Assembly (NCBI RefSeq): GCF_902167145.1
Contig: NC_050097.1
Coordinates: forward strand, 170,406,923-170,470,922
Direction of reading: 5' to 3'
From: Zea mays
Lineage: Eukaryota; Streptophyta; Magnoliopsida; Poales; Poaceae
DNA: 64,000 nt
In this document: positions 54,457 to 64,000 of the stretch, one piece after another
Layout of the letters: every line of letters begins with the position of its first letter
How positions within the stretch are numbered: position 1 is the first letter of the stretch
Notes under the pieces: generated by a model
Databases searched by the model: none
Told to the model about the DNA's origin: nothing
The model's input: the letters and a program-made list of their open reading frames with translations, nothing else
Made by a program: the position numbers and the translations under genes

Positions 54457-56120
54457 CAAGCTTTCTTGCTTCTTTTGTTTTTGTCTCCATCATCGTTCCA
54501 TGTTTTTATCTAAGTTCCTTTGTTAGTGTGTATGTGCCCCATAAGACGGTGAAGGATGCGACCCTTGCAGTGAAGGGGGTGCCCCGACCTCCTAGGCTCT
54601 TACATTGTCAGTCGAAGCGGCTCCTTTGGCTGCTCTGGCTGCTCTGCCTATTGATGTGGTGACTGCCTCTCCCGACGCGGACGTTCCAACCTCCTTGGCC
54701 GTCCAAGAGATGTCGGGAGCGGTTGTCCCTGTTGTGGCCTTCCCTGAGCCGTCGGCACCTGCGTCTGGCCTAGAGGAGGTCCCAGCAGCCGTGGTGGTTG
54801 CCCTAGGCGGGGCTCTGACGGCGGATGCAGTGGTCGTCACTGCCATTTCCGCCCTTGGCCCCTTGCCTTCGGGCATTGTGGCAGTGGGTGGTCTATCCGT
54901 GGCGTCGCCGTTACCCGTGGAGGTCGCCGAGTCCCAGGTCTAGCCACAGCCGATTGATGTTCCTTCCTCCTCCCTAGGGGCTGCGCTGCTTGCGTTGCCT
55001 ATTCCTGGAGAAGGCCACGAGGACCATCCTCCCTTCATCCTCAAAGGCTCGGAATGGCAGGAGATGGAGGCGGAGGAGGAGAGGCAACTCATTGAGGCAG
55101 CTTCTATCCAGACCGCTAGGAGCCTAGAGACTATCAAGTGCATGCTTGGTAACTTTGGGGAGGCAGTTTTGATTACCCGCACGTCAATGAAGTGGGAATT
55201 GATACCCTATAGCCAAGTCACTATAACTTTCTAGTAGTTTCTCCATGCTTGTCACTTTTTGACCAACATTCAGCTGATCACGCGGCCAGTCTTTGTAGCG
55301 CCTCTTTTCACGGTTGATGGCTCGGGGGAGGCACAGAGGTCGCCCGCTTAGAAGAGAGGGAGCGTGAGCTCGACATGCTCCATACTAAGGCTGACTAGCT
55401 TCGTAGCGAGGCGAGGTGCCTGTGCACGGAGCACAACGACGCGTTAGGCGACACGAACCGCCTCCGGAGGGAGAGGTCCCAACTTCAAGGGGACCTACGT
55501 GAGGTGAGTCTGTAGGCTCAAGAGACCGAGTCAACCCTAAGGGCAATGAACTCGCACTTGGAGGAGGCAAACTTGGAGCTCTCAAGAGAGTGCAATGAAG
55601 ACAGATGTCGGTCCTTCCTTTGTCCATGTGTTTTTTGTCTGGTACTCTAGATTACTTAGGTCCTTCTTTCCGTTGAGCTCTAGAAAATGTTCTCCTAATC
55701 CCAAGATGCCAAGAGGCAGCAGAGGAGGCGAGGAAGGTGGCGAATGATGAGATTCGCAAGCTCTCGCTCGCTTGTGATGATGCCATTGATGCATAGGTCT
55801 AGGCTAGAGACCTCGCTCTCAGAGCGCAGCGCTGAGCTCTAGGAGCTTCATCTGTCCATGGGCGTTGTGTGCACCCACCTCTCTCCTCCACCGTCGATCA
55901 AGGTTCCCTTAATCGACCAGTTGTAGCCACTTCTCGGACACATGGAGCATGTGGTTCTCAGAGGTGCATATCATGGGAGCAGCATGGCATTAGGGCAAAA
56001 TGTCTCCCATTTTGATAAGATCGATGCTGATGTGATTGCGGCGGGCTTCGCTGCCACCCGGAGCGACGAGGAGCTAGATAATATTGAAGAACAGTCTGCC
56101 CTCACATCTAGTCGATCGTG
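54457..56120 (+). pseudogene. Antisense ORF of element D, C-terminal part
   Basis: It continues the antisense ORF interrupted at 20228. A Val/Ala/Pro-rich linker (54605-54940) is followed in the same frame, after TAG 54941-54943, by GHEDHPPFILKGSEWQEMEAEEERQLIEAASIQTARSLE and further coiled-coil-like sequence (55380-55800). It ends MEHVVLRGAYHGSSMALGQ...DADVIAAGFAATRSDEELDNIEEQ at TGA near 56120. This end, with a short conserved head followed by an acidic tail, is typical of additional ORFs in Tat-lineage elements, as I recall. It has several stops and frameshifts. It is antisense to the pol fragment to its right. Confidence 0.62.
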
Positions 56121-56565
56121 AGTCGGGTCGATGTGAAGTTCTTCCTAATGAGCCTTAGAGTCTGGAGCCATCCGTCGGTACCTAAACTACGCTATTTTAG
56201 TGTTTTGCAATAAACTCTCGTATGATAAGACCAGATAGATGGACATTTTGCTTTTGGTGTAATGTCATTTCTGAGTTGGGCACCCTGTTTTTGCCTTTTT
56301 CTTAAGTCCTAGACTTTATGATCGGTCGTCTTGAATTTATCGTAGCTGCGAACGATGGGGACTTCTGGGGCGTGGATATGTCCCAGAATGGATCGGGGTG
56401 CTTAGGAAGCATTAGGAAGCGCCTGGTAAAGCTTTGTGCATTTTGCGGAGTGGTGCCTGTTCCAAGCCCCCGAGTAGAATGTGGCGACTTGGTCAGCCAG
56501 GCGACTTGGTCGTCAAGTTCTATTTTGCTCGAGTGCGAAAACAGAAAAAAGATAGAAATTGTTAC
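56121..56565. other. Spacer of element D
   Basis: No gene recognised. It lies between the convergent ends of the antisense ORF and pol. Confidence 0.5.
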
Positions 56566-57260
56566 TTAGGGGTAGTACTTACTTAGGTTCTCGACGTTCC
56601 ATGTGTTGGTTAGGAGATTGTCATCCCTATCCTTAACTGGTAAGCCCTTGGGCACAGAACCTAGGCGATTATGAAATTTCCCTCCCACGGTGGGGAGAGC
56701 TTGTGCTTGTCCTTGGTAGTCATAACCCTTCTCAACACAGGTAACCGACATTGAACAACCTGCCATGAACTTGTCGATCATGGTAGTGTCGCAAGTCTTG
56801 CTGGTACTTGGCAGAGCAGATGACGACCATGTCACGTGCCACGTCAAGTAGGTCGGTGGAGAGTTATGCGTCTGTGGTCACTTGTTCGTCGTTGTAGGCC
56901 AATATCCTCGGGGGCCCGTACTATAACTACATCGGGAGCATGGCCGCCTCGCTGAATGCCAAGAAGAATGATGTGTACCCTATCGGCATTTATGGTGTGG
57001 TCCACAGACTCCAGAGTACGGCGGGCAACTCAATCGCCCATCGTCCGGTAGACTTCTTCAACCTGTCGAATATACGCGGCTTGAGGCCTTGTAGGATTAG
57101 GCCATTAGCGCACTCAACCTAGCCATTGGTCCATGGGTGTGCCACTATGGCCCAGTCAACATGGATGTTGAAGTCCTGATAGAACTGGAGGAATGGCTCC
57201 AGCATGAATTGAGTTCTATTATCAGTGATGGAGTTGGGTACCTCGAACCAATATACAATG
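56566..57260 (-). pseudogene. pol: Integrase and pol C-terminus of element D (Tat-lineage gypsy)
   Basis: Minus-strand translation from 57260 begins in the integrase core (VPNSITDNRTQF with the second catalytic Asp, then VDWAIVAHPWTNG, where a stop replaces Gln, and VECANGLILQGLKPRI with the catalytic Glu). It goes on with ELPAVLWSLWTTP, YGPPRILAYNDEQ and SAKYQQDLRHYHDRQVHGR, and ends WNVENLSKYYP at the stop 56566-56568. The order and motifs are those of Ty3/gypsy Tat elements. Many stops are present. The upstream pol is cut away by the LTR at 57261. Confidence 0.85.
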
Positions 57261-57839
57261 TGTAGCATCCCAAAAATTCAAATCTTGAAATTTTCTCAAA
57301 CTCGCTCTAAATTCAAAATGAATTTCAAATTTCATTTCAAAATGTTTGTTTGCAAGTTGATATCAGCAAATAAAATATAGTGGTCTATATTCTCTCCAAA
57401 ATCCTCCTCAAAATATCCTACAAATATTTCCCCAGTGATCACCCTCAAACTCTTTCAGAAATACTGCCCAAATATTCCACCGATATATCTCCAAGTATTT
57501 TCTTCCTGAGAAATACCTTCAGAATCATTTTTGAAGTCCCTACAAATATTTTCTTCATAACTTTCCTCATGCTCACACGTATACGTATGCCTCCGGTGTC
57601 ATACGTTGAGCTCTACAAGCTAATTACACTCATATAAGACAAATCCATGCTAATCTCCCACTAATCCTCTCATCCTCCCACTAATCCTTTCATCCCTCCC
57701 CCTAATCTCCCACCATGGCTATAAATAGAGGGGCAAGGGCCTCCTCTCATCCCACCTCAAGCCATTTCATGGCAACTCCCTCCCTCCCCCCCCCCCCCCC
57801 ACACCCACACGCCCACTCCCACTCCACCTCCCACACAAG

Positions 57840-58110
57840 CACACACTAGCACAAGGATCGTTCGGTCGTTCTTCGATCGTTCGTCCGATCGTTCGATCGT
57901 TCGTCCGATCGTTCATGGTTCGTTCGTCCAAATAATCTTTTTCCTGTCGTTATGCTGCCGAAATTCCGATCGTCCGTTCATTCGATCGTTCATCGTTCGT
58001 TCATAGTTCCTATTCATCGGTCATCGTTCGTTCATCGTCACTATTCACTGTTCATCGTTCATTCATACGACTATTCACCATTACTATTCATCGTTACTAT
58101 TCATCGATCC
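57840..58110 (+). repeat. CGATCGTTCGTC and TATTCATCG simple repeats
   Basis: Several imperfect copies of CGATCGTTCGTC (57865-57925) are followed by TTCATCG and ACTATTCATCG copies (57975-58110). These form overlapping small palindromes around CGATCG. They are probably slippage products in the leader part of the LTR. Confidence 0.75.
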
Positions 58111-58227
58111 TCCGATCACCCCAAATTTCAACTACCCATCCATCATGATGTCTGGTCCACCTAAGACCAGCCAGACCCATATTCCAGTCATAGGAACTCC
58201 GGTGACTGTGATTTCATTCCATTAGGG

Positions 58228-58291
58228 AACTTCCCATCTGGTCACCCATCCTAGATTTCTCCAAGTTGAGCACGCTTAACTTTGGAATTCT
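58228..58291 (-). repeat. 5S rRNA-like segment with A-box and C-box sequences
   Basis: On the minus strand it reads AATTCCAAAGTTAAGCGTGC, about 14 unmatched bases, then CTAGGATGGGTGACC and ATGGGAAGTTC. Plant 5S rRNA has the same blocks in the same order and nearly the same spacing, including the internal promoter A box (AAGTTAAGCGTGCT) and C box (TAGGATGGGTGACC). The first half of 5S rRNA is not recognisable. It is not a functional rRNA gene but a 5S-derived piece inside the LTR, antisense to it. Compare Cassandra elements, whose LTRs carry 5S sequences. Confidence 0.65.
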
Positions 58292-60311
58292 TTCAAGCCA
58301 GACTTCCAAAAAGAAAGGCGAACCATGTTTGTATGGATACATCTTCAATCCTATAAAACCTGGCCCAAGATACCACAGCCCACTCGAACGAGAATACCAC
58401 ATCATTCTATCTATTTGGGTCCCACCTCACTGTTGTCTGATGTGACAAAGTAGGTAGGAACAGTTTCCACCAACATAAACCTCTGCCCAAGAAAAGCCCA
58501 AAAATAATTCCTCGCACCCCGCTAAAAAATACATGATTTTCCAAATATCTCTAAATATTCAAATTCTAGAATATTCCAAGAATATTCCTTTCCTTTTCTT
58601 CTTCTCCCTATGATTATAAAATCTAAAACTCCTCCATCCAAACTCAGATTTTAGTCATTCTTGTTTCTAAAATTCTTGTCAAACTATTCCCTATCCAACC
58701 ATATCATCCCTCAAGCATGGTTCATATTCCAGAAAACTCCCAAAATACTCTTGTCCCATATTCTGCCTATAACTCTCCTGTTCATATTAAGTCATACGAT
58801 TCATTCGTCACTATTCTCACCAACAGTGAACTTCACTGTGCTACACCACATACACCCAGCTATATATACAACCAGCTACCCTCTCCCTCTCCACACACAC
58901 TCAACACCCTCAGCCAAGGCAAACACCCCACCCACTCAGTTACTCCGCTCTGCCGGCTACAAGCATAGTGTTGCTTCGTCTCCAGTCCACCCTCCTGGTA
59001 AGCACCTTCGCTCCACCACCAGCAGTATATCAACACCACATGACACAGATTCTACTCAAGACTATACCCATCCATATATCGCTATTCTGACCACTATACT
59101 AAATATTTGTTGGTATACTTGTTGGTTTGTATGTTTGCTTGTTCATGTTGCATAGTTATCGGAGCGTTCGTGCCATCTCGTGGAGGCCAGATCTGCAAGT
59201 CTACGCCAGGCAGTGGAGCTAGAAGCCAGTTCCACGAGCTCCTCTTCCCCCTTCGTCGGATAAGCACGACAAGCTCACTGGATCCCTTTGATGCATAAAT
59301 TACCTATGTTTTACAACCACAACTCTCAGCCTGTTATTTTATGCATGATATGATTTTGAGACAAGTTATTATGGCCACCCAGCCGCTTGCCGCAATCAAT
59401 CCCTGATATATTTGTTACAAATGATTTGAGGAAAGGTGTGAGTTTTCAAAAGAAAATGCTTTTCAAAATGTGTATGATGAAGGGTTTTCACCCTTATCAC
59501 CTTTGAGTAGGGATGATCAGGGACTCCCTAGTTTAGGGGAGGGCCTAAGGTGATGGCTCAGCTGGTTTAGGTGTGAGCAGAAGGATTGTCCCCTCACATA
59601 AGGACCGGTTTGTCATCCTTCACTACATGTACTCATGATAAGTACAACCACTCGAGACTGTGTGGGCAGTCACTCAATCTGAACTCGTACGGTCCAACCC
59701 CAGGGTTATGAAGGCTGGGGAGCACCGGGAGGAGAAGGAGGGGGAATGTTTTGTCCGGTTTGGACATGGCAGTGGCCTGACTCCTTCTGGTATAACCGTT
59801 AAGGTTAGTGTCGGGTACCGTAATTAGGGGTACCCCCAACACTCCTAAACATGGCTGGTAACCACCCTCAGCACAAACCGCAAAGACTGATGGGCACGGT
59901 TTAGGTCAAGGCTTCATCTACCCAAGGGACGTGATCTCGCCTCACCCGAGCCCAGCCTCGGGCGGGAACTGTAGTCCCGGATGAAGTTACGTCTCGCCCG
60001 AGGGCCTCCTCAGGCAGTGGGCGCACCCTCGGCACGCCCGAGGCCCAGCTCGGGCAGGCTTCGTCGAGAAGCAACCTTGGCCAAATCGCCTCTCCAACCG
60101 ATCGTATTGCAGGCGCATTCAATGCGAGGATCGCCTGACACCTTATCCTGACACACGTGCCTCAGTCGGCAAGGTCGAAGTGACCGCAGTCACTTTGCCC
60201 TTTCACTGACCGATCTGACAGGAAAACAGCGCCGCTCACCTCGCTCCGACTGCTGTGTCAGCCGCCCGGGCAAGGCTGACAACAGCAAGTTCAGCCCCGG
60301 GCGCAACAGGA

Positions 60312-60475
60312 AGCTCTGCCTCGCCCGACCTTAGGCCTCAGCCTCGGGAGGAGGTCTCCGCCTCGCCCGACCCCAAGACTCGGCCTCAGCCTCGGCCTCG
60401 GGAGGAATCGCGTCCTCGCCCGACCCCGGCCTCGGCCTCAGGAGAAGTCTCCGCCTCGCCCGACCTTGGGCTCGA
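60312..60475 (+). repeat. GC-rich short tandem repeats in the LTR
   Basis: About four imperfect copies of a unit containing CCTCGCCCGACC, CGGCCTCAG and GGGAGGA. Confidence 0.75.
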
Positions 60476-60845
60476 ACCGACCGCGCCACAAGGGATACAT
60501 CATTACCCTCCCCTAGCTAGCTCAGGCTACGAGGGAACAAGACCGGCATCCCATCTGGCTCGTCCCAGTAACACGTAATGATGGCTCCCCGTGTGCGTCC
60601 ATGACGACGGTGGCTCTCAGCCCCCTACGGAAGCAAGGAGACATCAGTAGGATCCCAGCAGCACCGACAGCTGTGCTTCTACAGGGCTCAGGCATTTCTC
60701 CGACGGCCACGTTATCGCCTACGCAGGGCTCAAGCACTTCTCCGACAGCCATGTTGGCATGTACACAGGGTTCAGGCACTTCCCTGCCAGACACGTTAGC
60801 GCCTAGCTACACCCCCCATTGTACATCTAGACCCTCTCCTTGCAT

Positions 60846-60909
60846 CTATAAAAGGGAGGTCCAGGGCCTTCATGCGGGAGGGTCGCGCGGGGGAACGAGC
60901 TAACGAGCA

Positions 60910-60941
<32 letters not shown>
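60846..60941 (+). promoter_or_regulatory. LTR TATA box and CT tract
   Basis: TATAAAAGG at 60846-60854. (CT)n with one terminal change spans 60910-60941, within the predicted leader. Confidence 0.65.
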
Positions 60942-60943
<2 letters not shown>

Positions 60944-61104
60944 AACGCTTGTAACCCCAACTACGAGCACACACCCCTGGTGCGAGATAATACGAGCCGC
61001 GTTTCTCCCTTGTGTTCCATCTCGCGCCAACCCATCTGGGCAGGGGCACGCAGCGACAAATTTACTCGTCGGTCCAGGGACCTCCCGGGTCCGAAACGCC
61101 GACA

Positions 61105-61124
61105 GTTGGCACGCCAGGTAGGGG
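61105..61124 (+). other. Primer binding site region of the Huck-like element
   Basis: GTTGGCACGCCAGGTAGGGG follows the LTR end. I do not assign the tRNA. Confidence 0.6.
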
Positions 61125-61164
61125 CTTGCTGCGTGTTAACGAACAACTTCCCATTGAGTTCCAG

Positions 61165-61611
61165 ATGGGTAGTCTACAGCAACCTCTTCAGCCCGGGCCG
61201 GTGCTCCGCTTCCGGAGTCTCGAGTTCATGTCCCTCGACGGCAGCTACGACATGGTACTCCTCCCCCCGCAGCGCGACAGCAACCACGACGGTCGTCAGC
61301 TCGCCCGACGGCAGCGAACTCGACGACGTCTTCCCCCCGTGGCGGAAAAGCAGCATCCGGGTTGGTCCTGCCACCCTCCTCGCCGCAGGAGTAGGAGACG
61401 GGGCAAGCGTGGCCATGCAGGAGGCGACGCCTCGTCGGCTGTCGAGCGAGTCGATGACGCCGGCACCCCAGCGGGGGACATGTCGGGCGTTGTCCTCGCA
61501 CCTGAGACAATGACGGATGTCGTTTCCCCGCAACGTGCCAACCCCAAGCAGACAGATGACGCCAGCACACTCACGAAGGCTTGCTGGGCGTTAGCCTCGT
61601 ACCTGAGATAA
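61165..61611 (+). pseudogene. gag: gag N-terminal region of the Huck-like element
   Basis: From ATG 61165 (MGSLQQPLQPGPVLRF) 148 codons are open to TAA 61609-61611. The sequence is Arg/Pro-rich and of low complexity with no clear domain. The next gag part is in a different frame (61841 onward), so either a frameshift lies at 61611-61840 or this is a separate leader ORF. Position and MGSLQQP start support gag. Confidence 0.55.
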
Positions 61612-61840
61612 CGGTGTAGTCCGTCCCTGACGCGACTTCGTCACCGTCCATCGATCAAGAGGGCAAGGCTGCCCCGGCCTCCAGCGGGGTCGGACAGAAA
61701 ATAGCTGCAGCGGCAATACTACTCCGAGCAATGCCAGAGCCGTCCACCACCGAGGGGCGGCGTATCCAAGGAGAACTCAAGAATCTCCTGGAGGATGCTG
61801 CGGTCCGACGAGCCGAAAGCTCTGCCTCCCGAAGGCAAGG

Positions 61841-63043
61841 GTGCCCCCGGAGCATCGCGCAACGACTTCCCGACTCATGCGGGAGGCCTCGATCCACACC
61901 GGGCGCACGCGGGACGCGACGCCTGTAGCCCCGGGTCGCCTCGGCGACGAGCCACACCATCACAACCGTCGAGCCCGCCTCGACGAGAGGGTGCGCCGAG
62001 GCTACCACCCCAGGCGTGGAGGACGCTATGACAGTGAGGAGGATCGGAGTCCCTCGCCCGAACCACTAGGTCCGCAAGCCTTCAGCCAGGCCATACGACG
62101 GGCGCCGTTCCCGGCTCGGTTCCGGGCCCCGACTACCATCACCAAGTACTCGGGGGAAAAAAGGCCGGAGTTGTGGCTTGCGGACTACCGGCTGGCCTTC
62201 CAGCTGGGAGGAACGAACGACGACAACCTCACCATCCGCAACCTCCCCCTGTTCCTCTCCGACGCCGCCCGAGCCTGGCTGGAGCATCTGCCTCTTGCGC
62301 AGATCTCCAACTAGGACGACCTGGTCAAGGCCTTCGCTGGAAACTTCCAGGGCACGTACGTGCGCCCTGGGAACTCCTGGGACCTTCGAAGCTGCCACCA
62401 GCAGCCAGGGGAATCCCTGCGAGAGTACATCCGATGGTTTTCGAAGCAGCGCACCGAGCTGCCCAATATTACCGACTCGGATGTCATCGGGGCGTTCCTC
62501 GCCGGCACCACTTGCCGCGACCTGGTGAGCAAACTGGGCTGCAAGACTCCCACCAAGGCGAGCGAGTTGATGGACATCGCCACCAAGTTCGCCTCTGGTC
62601 AGGAGGCGGTCGAAGCCATCTTCTAGAAGGACAAGCAGCCTCAGGGACGGCAGCAGGAAGACGTCCTCGAGGCGTCCGCGCAGCGGGGCACGAAGAAGAA
62701 GGCCAAGAAGAAGGCGCAAGCAAAGCGCGACGCCGCTGATGCGGATCTCGTCGCTGCTGTCGAGCGTAGGAACCCACGGAAGCCTCCCGGAGGGGCCAAC
62801 CTGTTCGACAAGATGCTCAAGGAGTCGTGCCCCTATCACCAGGGTCCCATCAAGCACACCCTTGAGGAATGCGTCATGCTTCGGCGCTACTTCCATAAGG
62901 CCGGGCCTCCGGCGGAAGATGGCAAAGGCCAAGACAACAACAAGAAAGAGGGCGACAAGGAAGAGGAGTTCCCCGAGGTCCACGGCTGCTTCATGATCTA
63001 CGGTGGGCGAGTGGCGAACGCCTCGGCTCGGCACCGCAAGTAG
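61841..63043 (+). pseudogene. gag: gag capsid and linker of the Huck-like element
   Basis: One continuous frame with three in-frame TAG stops: 62312-62314 (where Trp is expected), 62624-62626 and 63041-63043 (where Gln is expected). Motifs: FRAPTTITKYSGEKRPELWLADYRLA, NLPLFLSDAARAWLEHLP, FQGTYVRPGNSWDL, ESLREYIRWFSKQRTELPN, SDVIGAFLAGTT and ELMDIATKFASG: the gypsy gag domain of Tat elements. Then Lys-rich KGTKKKAKKKAQ-like sequence and CPYHQGPIKHTLEEC, a knuckle-like Cys/His segment. There is no frameshift across 1.2 kb. Confidence 0.85.
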
Positions 63044-63064
63044 GAGCGTCGGGAGGTCTGCTCG

Positions 63065-64000
63065 GTGAAGATGGCGGCGCCAGTCTACCTAGACTGGTCC
63101 GACAAGCCCATCACCTTCGACCAGGGCGACCACTCTGACTACGTGCCGAGCCCAGGAAGGTACCCGCTCGTTGTCGATCCTGTCATCGGCAACGCCAGGC
63201 TCACCAAGGTCCTCATGGACGGAGGCAGCAGCCTCAACATCATCTACGCCGAGACCCTCGGGCTCTTGGAGACCGATCTGTCCACGATCCGGGCCGGTGC
63301 GACGCCCTTTCACAGGATCGTCCCCGGAAAGCGCGTCCTGCCCATTGGGCAACTCGATTTGCCCGTATGTTCCGGGACTCCCTCCAACTCTCGTAGGGAA
63401 ACCCTCACGTTCGAGGTGGTCGAGTTCCGAGGGACCTACCACGCGATGCTGGGGAGACCGTGCTACGCCAAGTTCATGGCCGTCCCCAACTACATGTACC
63501 TCAAGCTCAAGATGCCAGGCCCCAACGGGGTCATCACCGTCGGATCCACGTACCGACACGCGTACGAATGCGACGTGGAGTGCGTGGAGTACGCTGAGGC
63601 CCTCGCCGAGTCCGAGGCCCTCATCGCCGACCTAGAGTGCCTCTCCCAGGAGGTGCCTGATGCGAAGCGCCACGCCGGCAACTTCGAGCCGGCTGAGGAG
63701 GTTAAGTTCGTCCCTCTCGACCCCAGCAACGACGCCTGCAAGCAAGTCTGGATCGGCTCCGAGCTCGACCCCAAATAGGAAGCAGTGCTCGTCGACTTTC
63801 TCCACGCAAACGCCGAAGTTTTTGCGTGGAGTCCCTCGGACATGCTTGGCATACCGAGGGATGTTGTCGAGCACTCACTGGATATCCGAGCCGGTGCCCG
63901 ACCCGTGAAGCAGCCTCTGCGCCGTTTCGACGAAGAAAAGCGCAGAGCCATAGGAGAGGAGATCCACAAGCTCATGGCTGCAGGGTTCATCAAAGAGGTA
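63065..64000 (+). pseudogene. pol: Protease and start of reverse transcriptase of the Huck-like element
   Basis: It is in the same frame as gag. Protease: VIGNARLTKVLMDGGSSLNI (Tat-type DGG in place of DSG) and FRGTYHAMLGRPCYAKFMAV. A linker with YECDVECVEYAEAL and ECLSQEVPDAKR follows. A TAG at 63776-63778 falls where Gln is expected (DPK-EAVLVDFL). The reverse transcriptase N-terminus follows: FAWSPSDMLGIPRDVVEHSL, RRFDEEKRRAIGEEIHKLMAAGFIKEV. The window ends before the catalytic boxes. Confidence 0.88.

Larger units (their letters stand above)
57261..59808 (+). mobile_element. Long gypsy-type LTR, right end interrupted
   Basis: Element M in the layout. It starts TGTAGCATCCCAAAAATTC directly after D's integrase fragment and runs 2548 bp until the Huck-like element begins. 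Possible TATA boxes: CTATAAATAG (57719-57728) and CTATATATAC (58860-58869). No gag or pol occurs in it. It could be a 5' LTR or a solo LTR; its end is outside the window. It contains a CGATCG-rich repeat, a C-run (57786-57800) and a 5S-like segment. Confidence 0.65.
59809..61104 (+). repeat. 5' LTR of the Huck-like element (1296 bp)
   Basis: From TGTCGGGTACC to ACGCCGACA. It includes GC-rich repeats (60312-60475), TATA box TATAAAAGG (60846-60854) and a (CT)n tract just downstream of the likely start. Frames at 60255-60903 are not genes. Confidence 0.88.
59809..64000 (+). mobile_element. Huck-like gypsy element (Tat lineage), right end outside the window
   Basis: Element N in the layout. LTR (59809-61104), primer-site region, gag, protease and the beginning of reverse transcriptase, all on the plus strand. 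The LTR start TGTCGGGTACCGTAATTAGG and CTCGCCCGAGG-rich body, and the sequence TTGGCACGCCAGGTAGGGG after the LTR, match maize Huck-type elements as I recall them. It inserted in the long LTR at 57261; the preceding 5 bp are gttag, and the partner duplication is not visible. Confidence 0.85.

Noticed and set aside
57781..57810. C-run as a structural or telomere-related signal
   Set aside because: It is a simple mononucleotide run in a CT/AC-rich leader, as is the one near 20036. Such runs are common slippage products.
58228..58291. Functional 5S rRNA gene
   Set aside because: Only the A-box to C-box half is recognisable; the first 50 nt, several stem bases and a clear terminator are missing.
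61174..61574. Overlapping minus-strand frames in the Huck-like gag start
   Set aside because: Several mutually overlapping frames in GC-rich sequence with no protein features.
62066..63034. 322-codon minus-strand frame opposite to the Huck-like gag
   Set aside because: It is a high-GC shadow of the real gag frame, whose protein shows clear gag motifs. Unlike the Zeon antisense gene, it has no TATA box, intron or homologue here.
1..64000. Intact host gene, tRNA, CRISPR array or bacterial-type operon
   Set aside because: All substantial coding similarity is to retroelement gag, pol or antisense proteins. No tRNA cloverleaf or regularly spaced array was seen; the tRNA-like matches are primer binding sites.

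Overview
The window is a stack of nested LTR retrotransposons; I found no host gene. The organism is a large-genome panicoid grass, most probably maize or a close Zea relative. This rests on recalled family resemblance, not on a search: a 7.3 kb element of Zeon/Cinful type, a 9.2 kb copia Sirevirus of Opie/Ji type with CACCGGACAGTCCGGTG palindromes in its LTRs, a Huck-like gypsy element, and Tekay/Del-like chromoviruses with 3 to 3.5 kb LTRs.

Left block (1-16140). A minus-strand long LTR (13032-16140) was hit by a plus-strand Opie/Ji-like copia element (10278-13031, only RNase H, 3' end and 3' LTR remain here). That was hit by another minus-strand gypsy LTR (9861-10277), that by a Tekay-like chromovirus (398-9860), and that by a Zeon-type element whose LTR end occupies 1-397. 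The missing left halves lie outside the window.

Middle block (17099-57260). A degenerate minus-strand Tat-lineage gypsy element (D) carries pol fragments at 56566-57260, an antisense ORF split between 18633-20228 and 54457-56120, and an LTR at 17099-18025. Inside D sits a pol-less minus-strand Sirevirus (C, 20229-54456). Inside C sit a nearly complete minus-strand Opie/Ji-like element (I, 20751-29955, target duplication gccat) and an old minus-strand Zeon-type element (J, 31133-49422). J holds a very young plus-strand Zeon-type element (K, 32989-40333, target duplication agact, LTRs differing at about 2 of 643 positions) and a 3.56 kb solo LTR (L, 45221-48783, target duplication gcaac).

Right block (57261-64000). 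A long gypsy LTR (M, 57261-59808) contains a 5S-rRNA-like segment and is interrupted by a Huck-like gypsy element (N), which runs off the window inside its reverse transcriptase.

The most interesting signal is in the two Zeon-type elements. They have gag but no pol, and each carries a long gene antisense to gag. Comparing K with J suggests that this gene has its own TATA box about 130-145 bp before the ATG, a near-identical 35-bp block upstream of the TATA, at least one GT-AG intron and a conserved small C-terminal exon. D carries a relative of it, also antisense. Other strong observations are an 11-bp hairpin just after the LTR TATA box in all Zeon-type LTRs, 5S-like A and C boxes inside a gypsy LTR, and premature stops that mostly fit C-to-T change at CAG or CGA codons, as expected from deamination of methylated cytosine.
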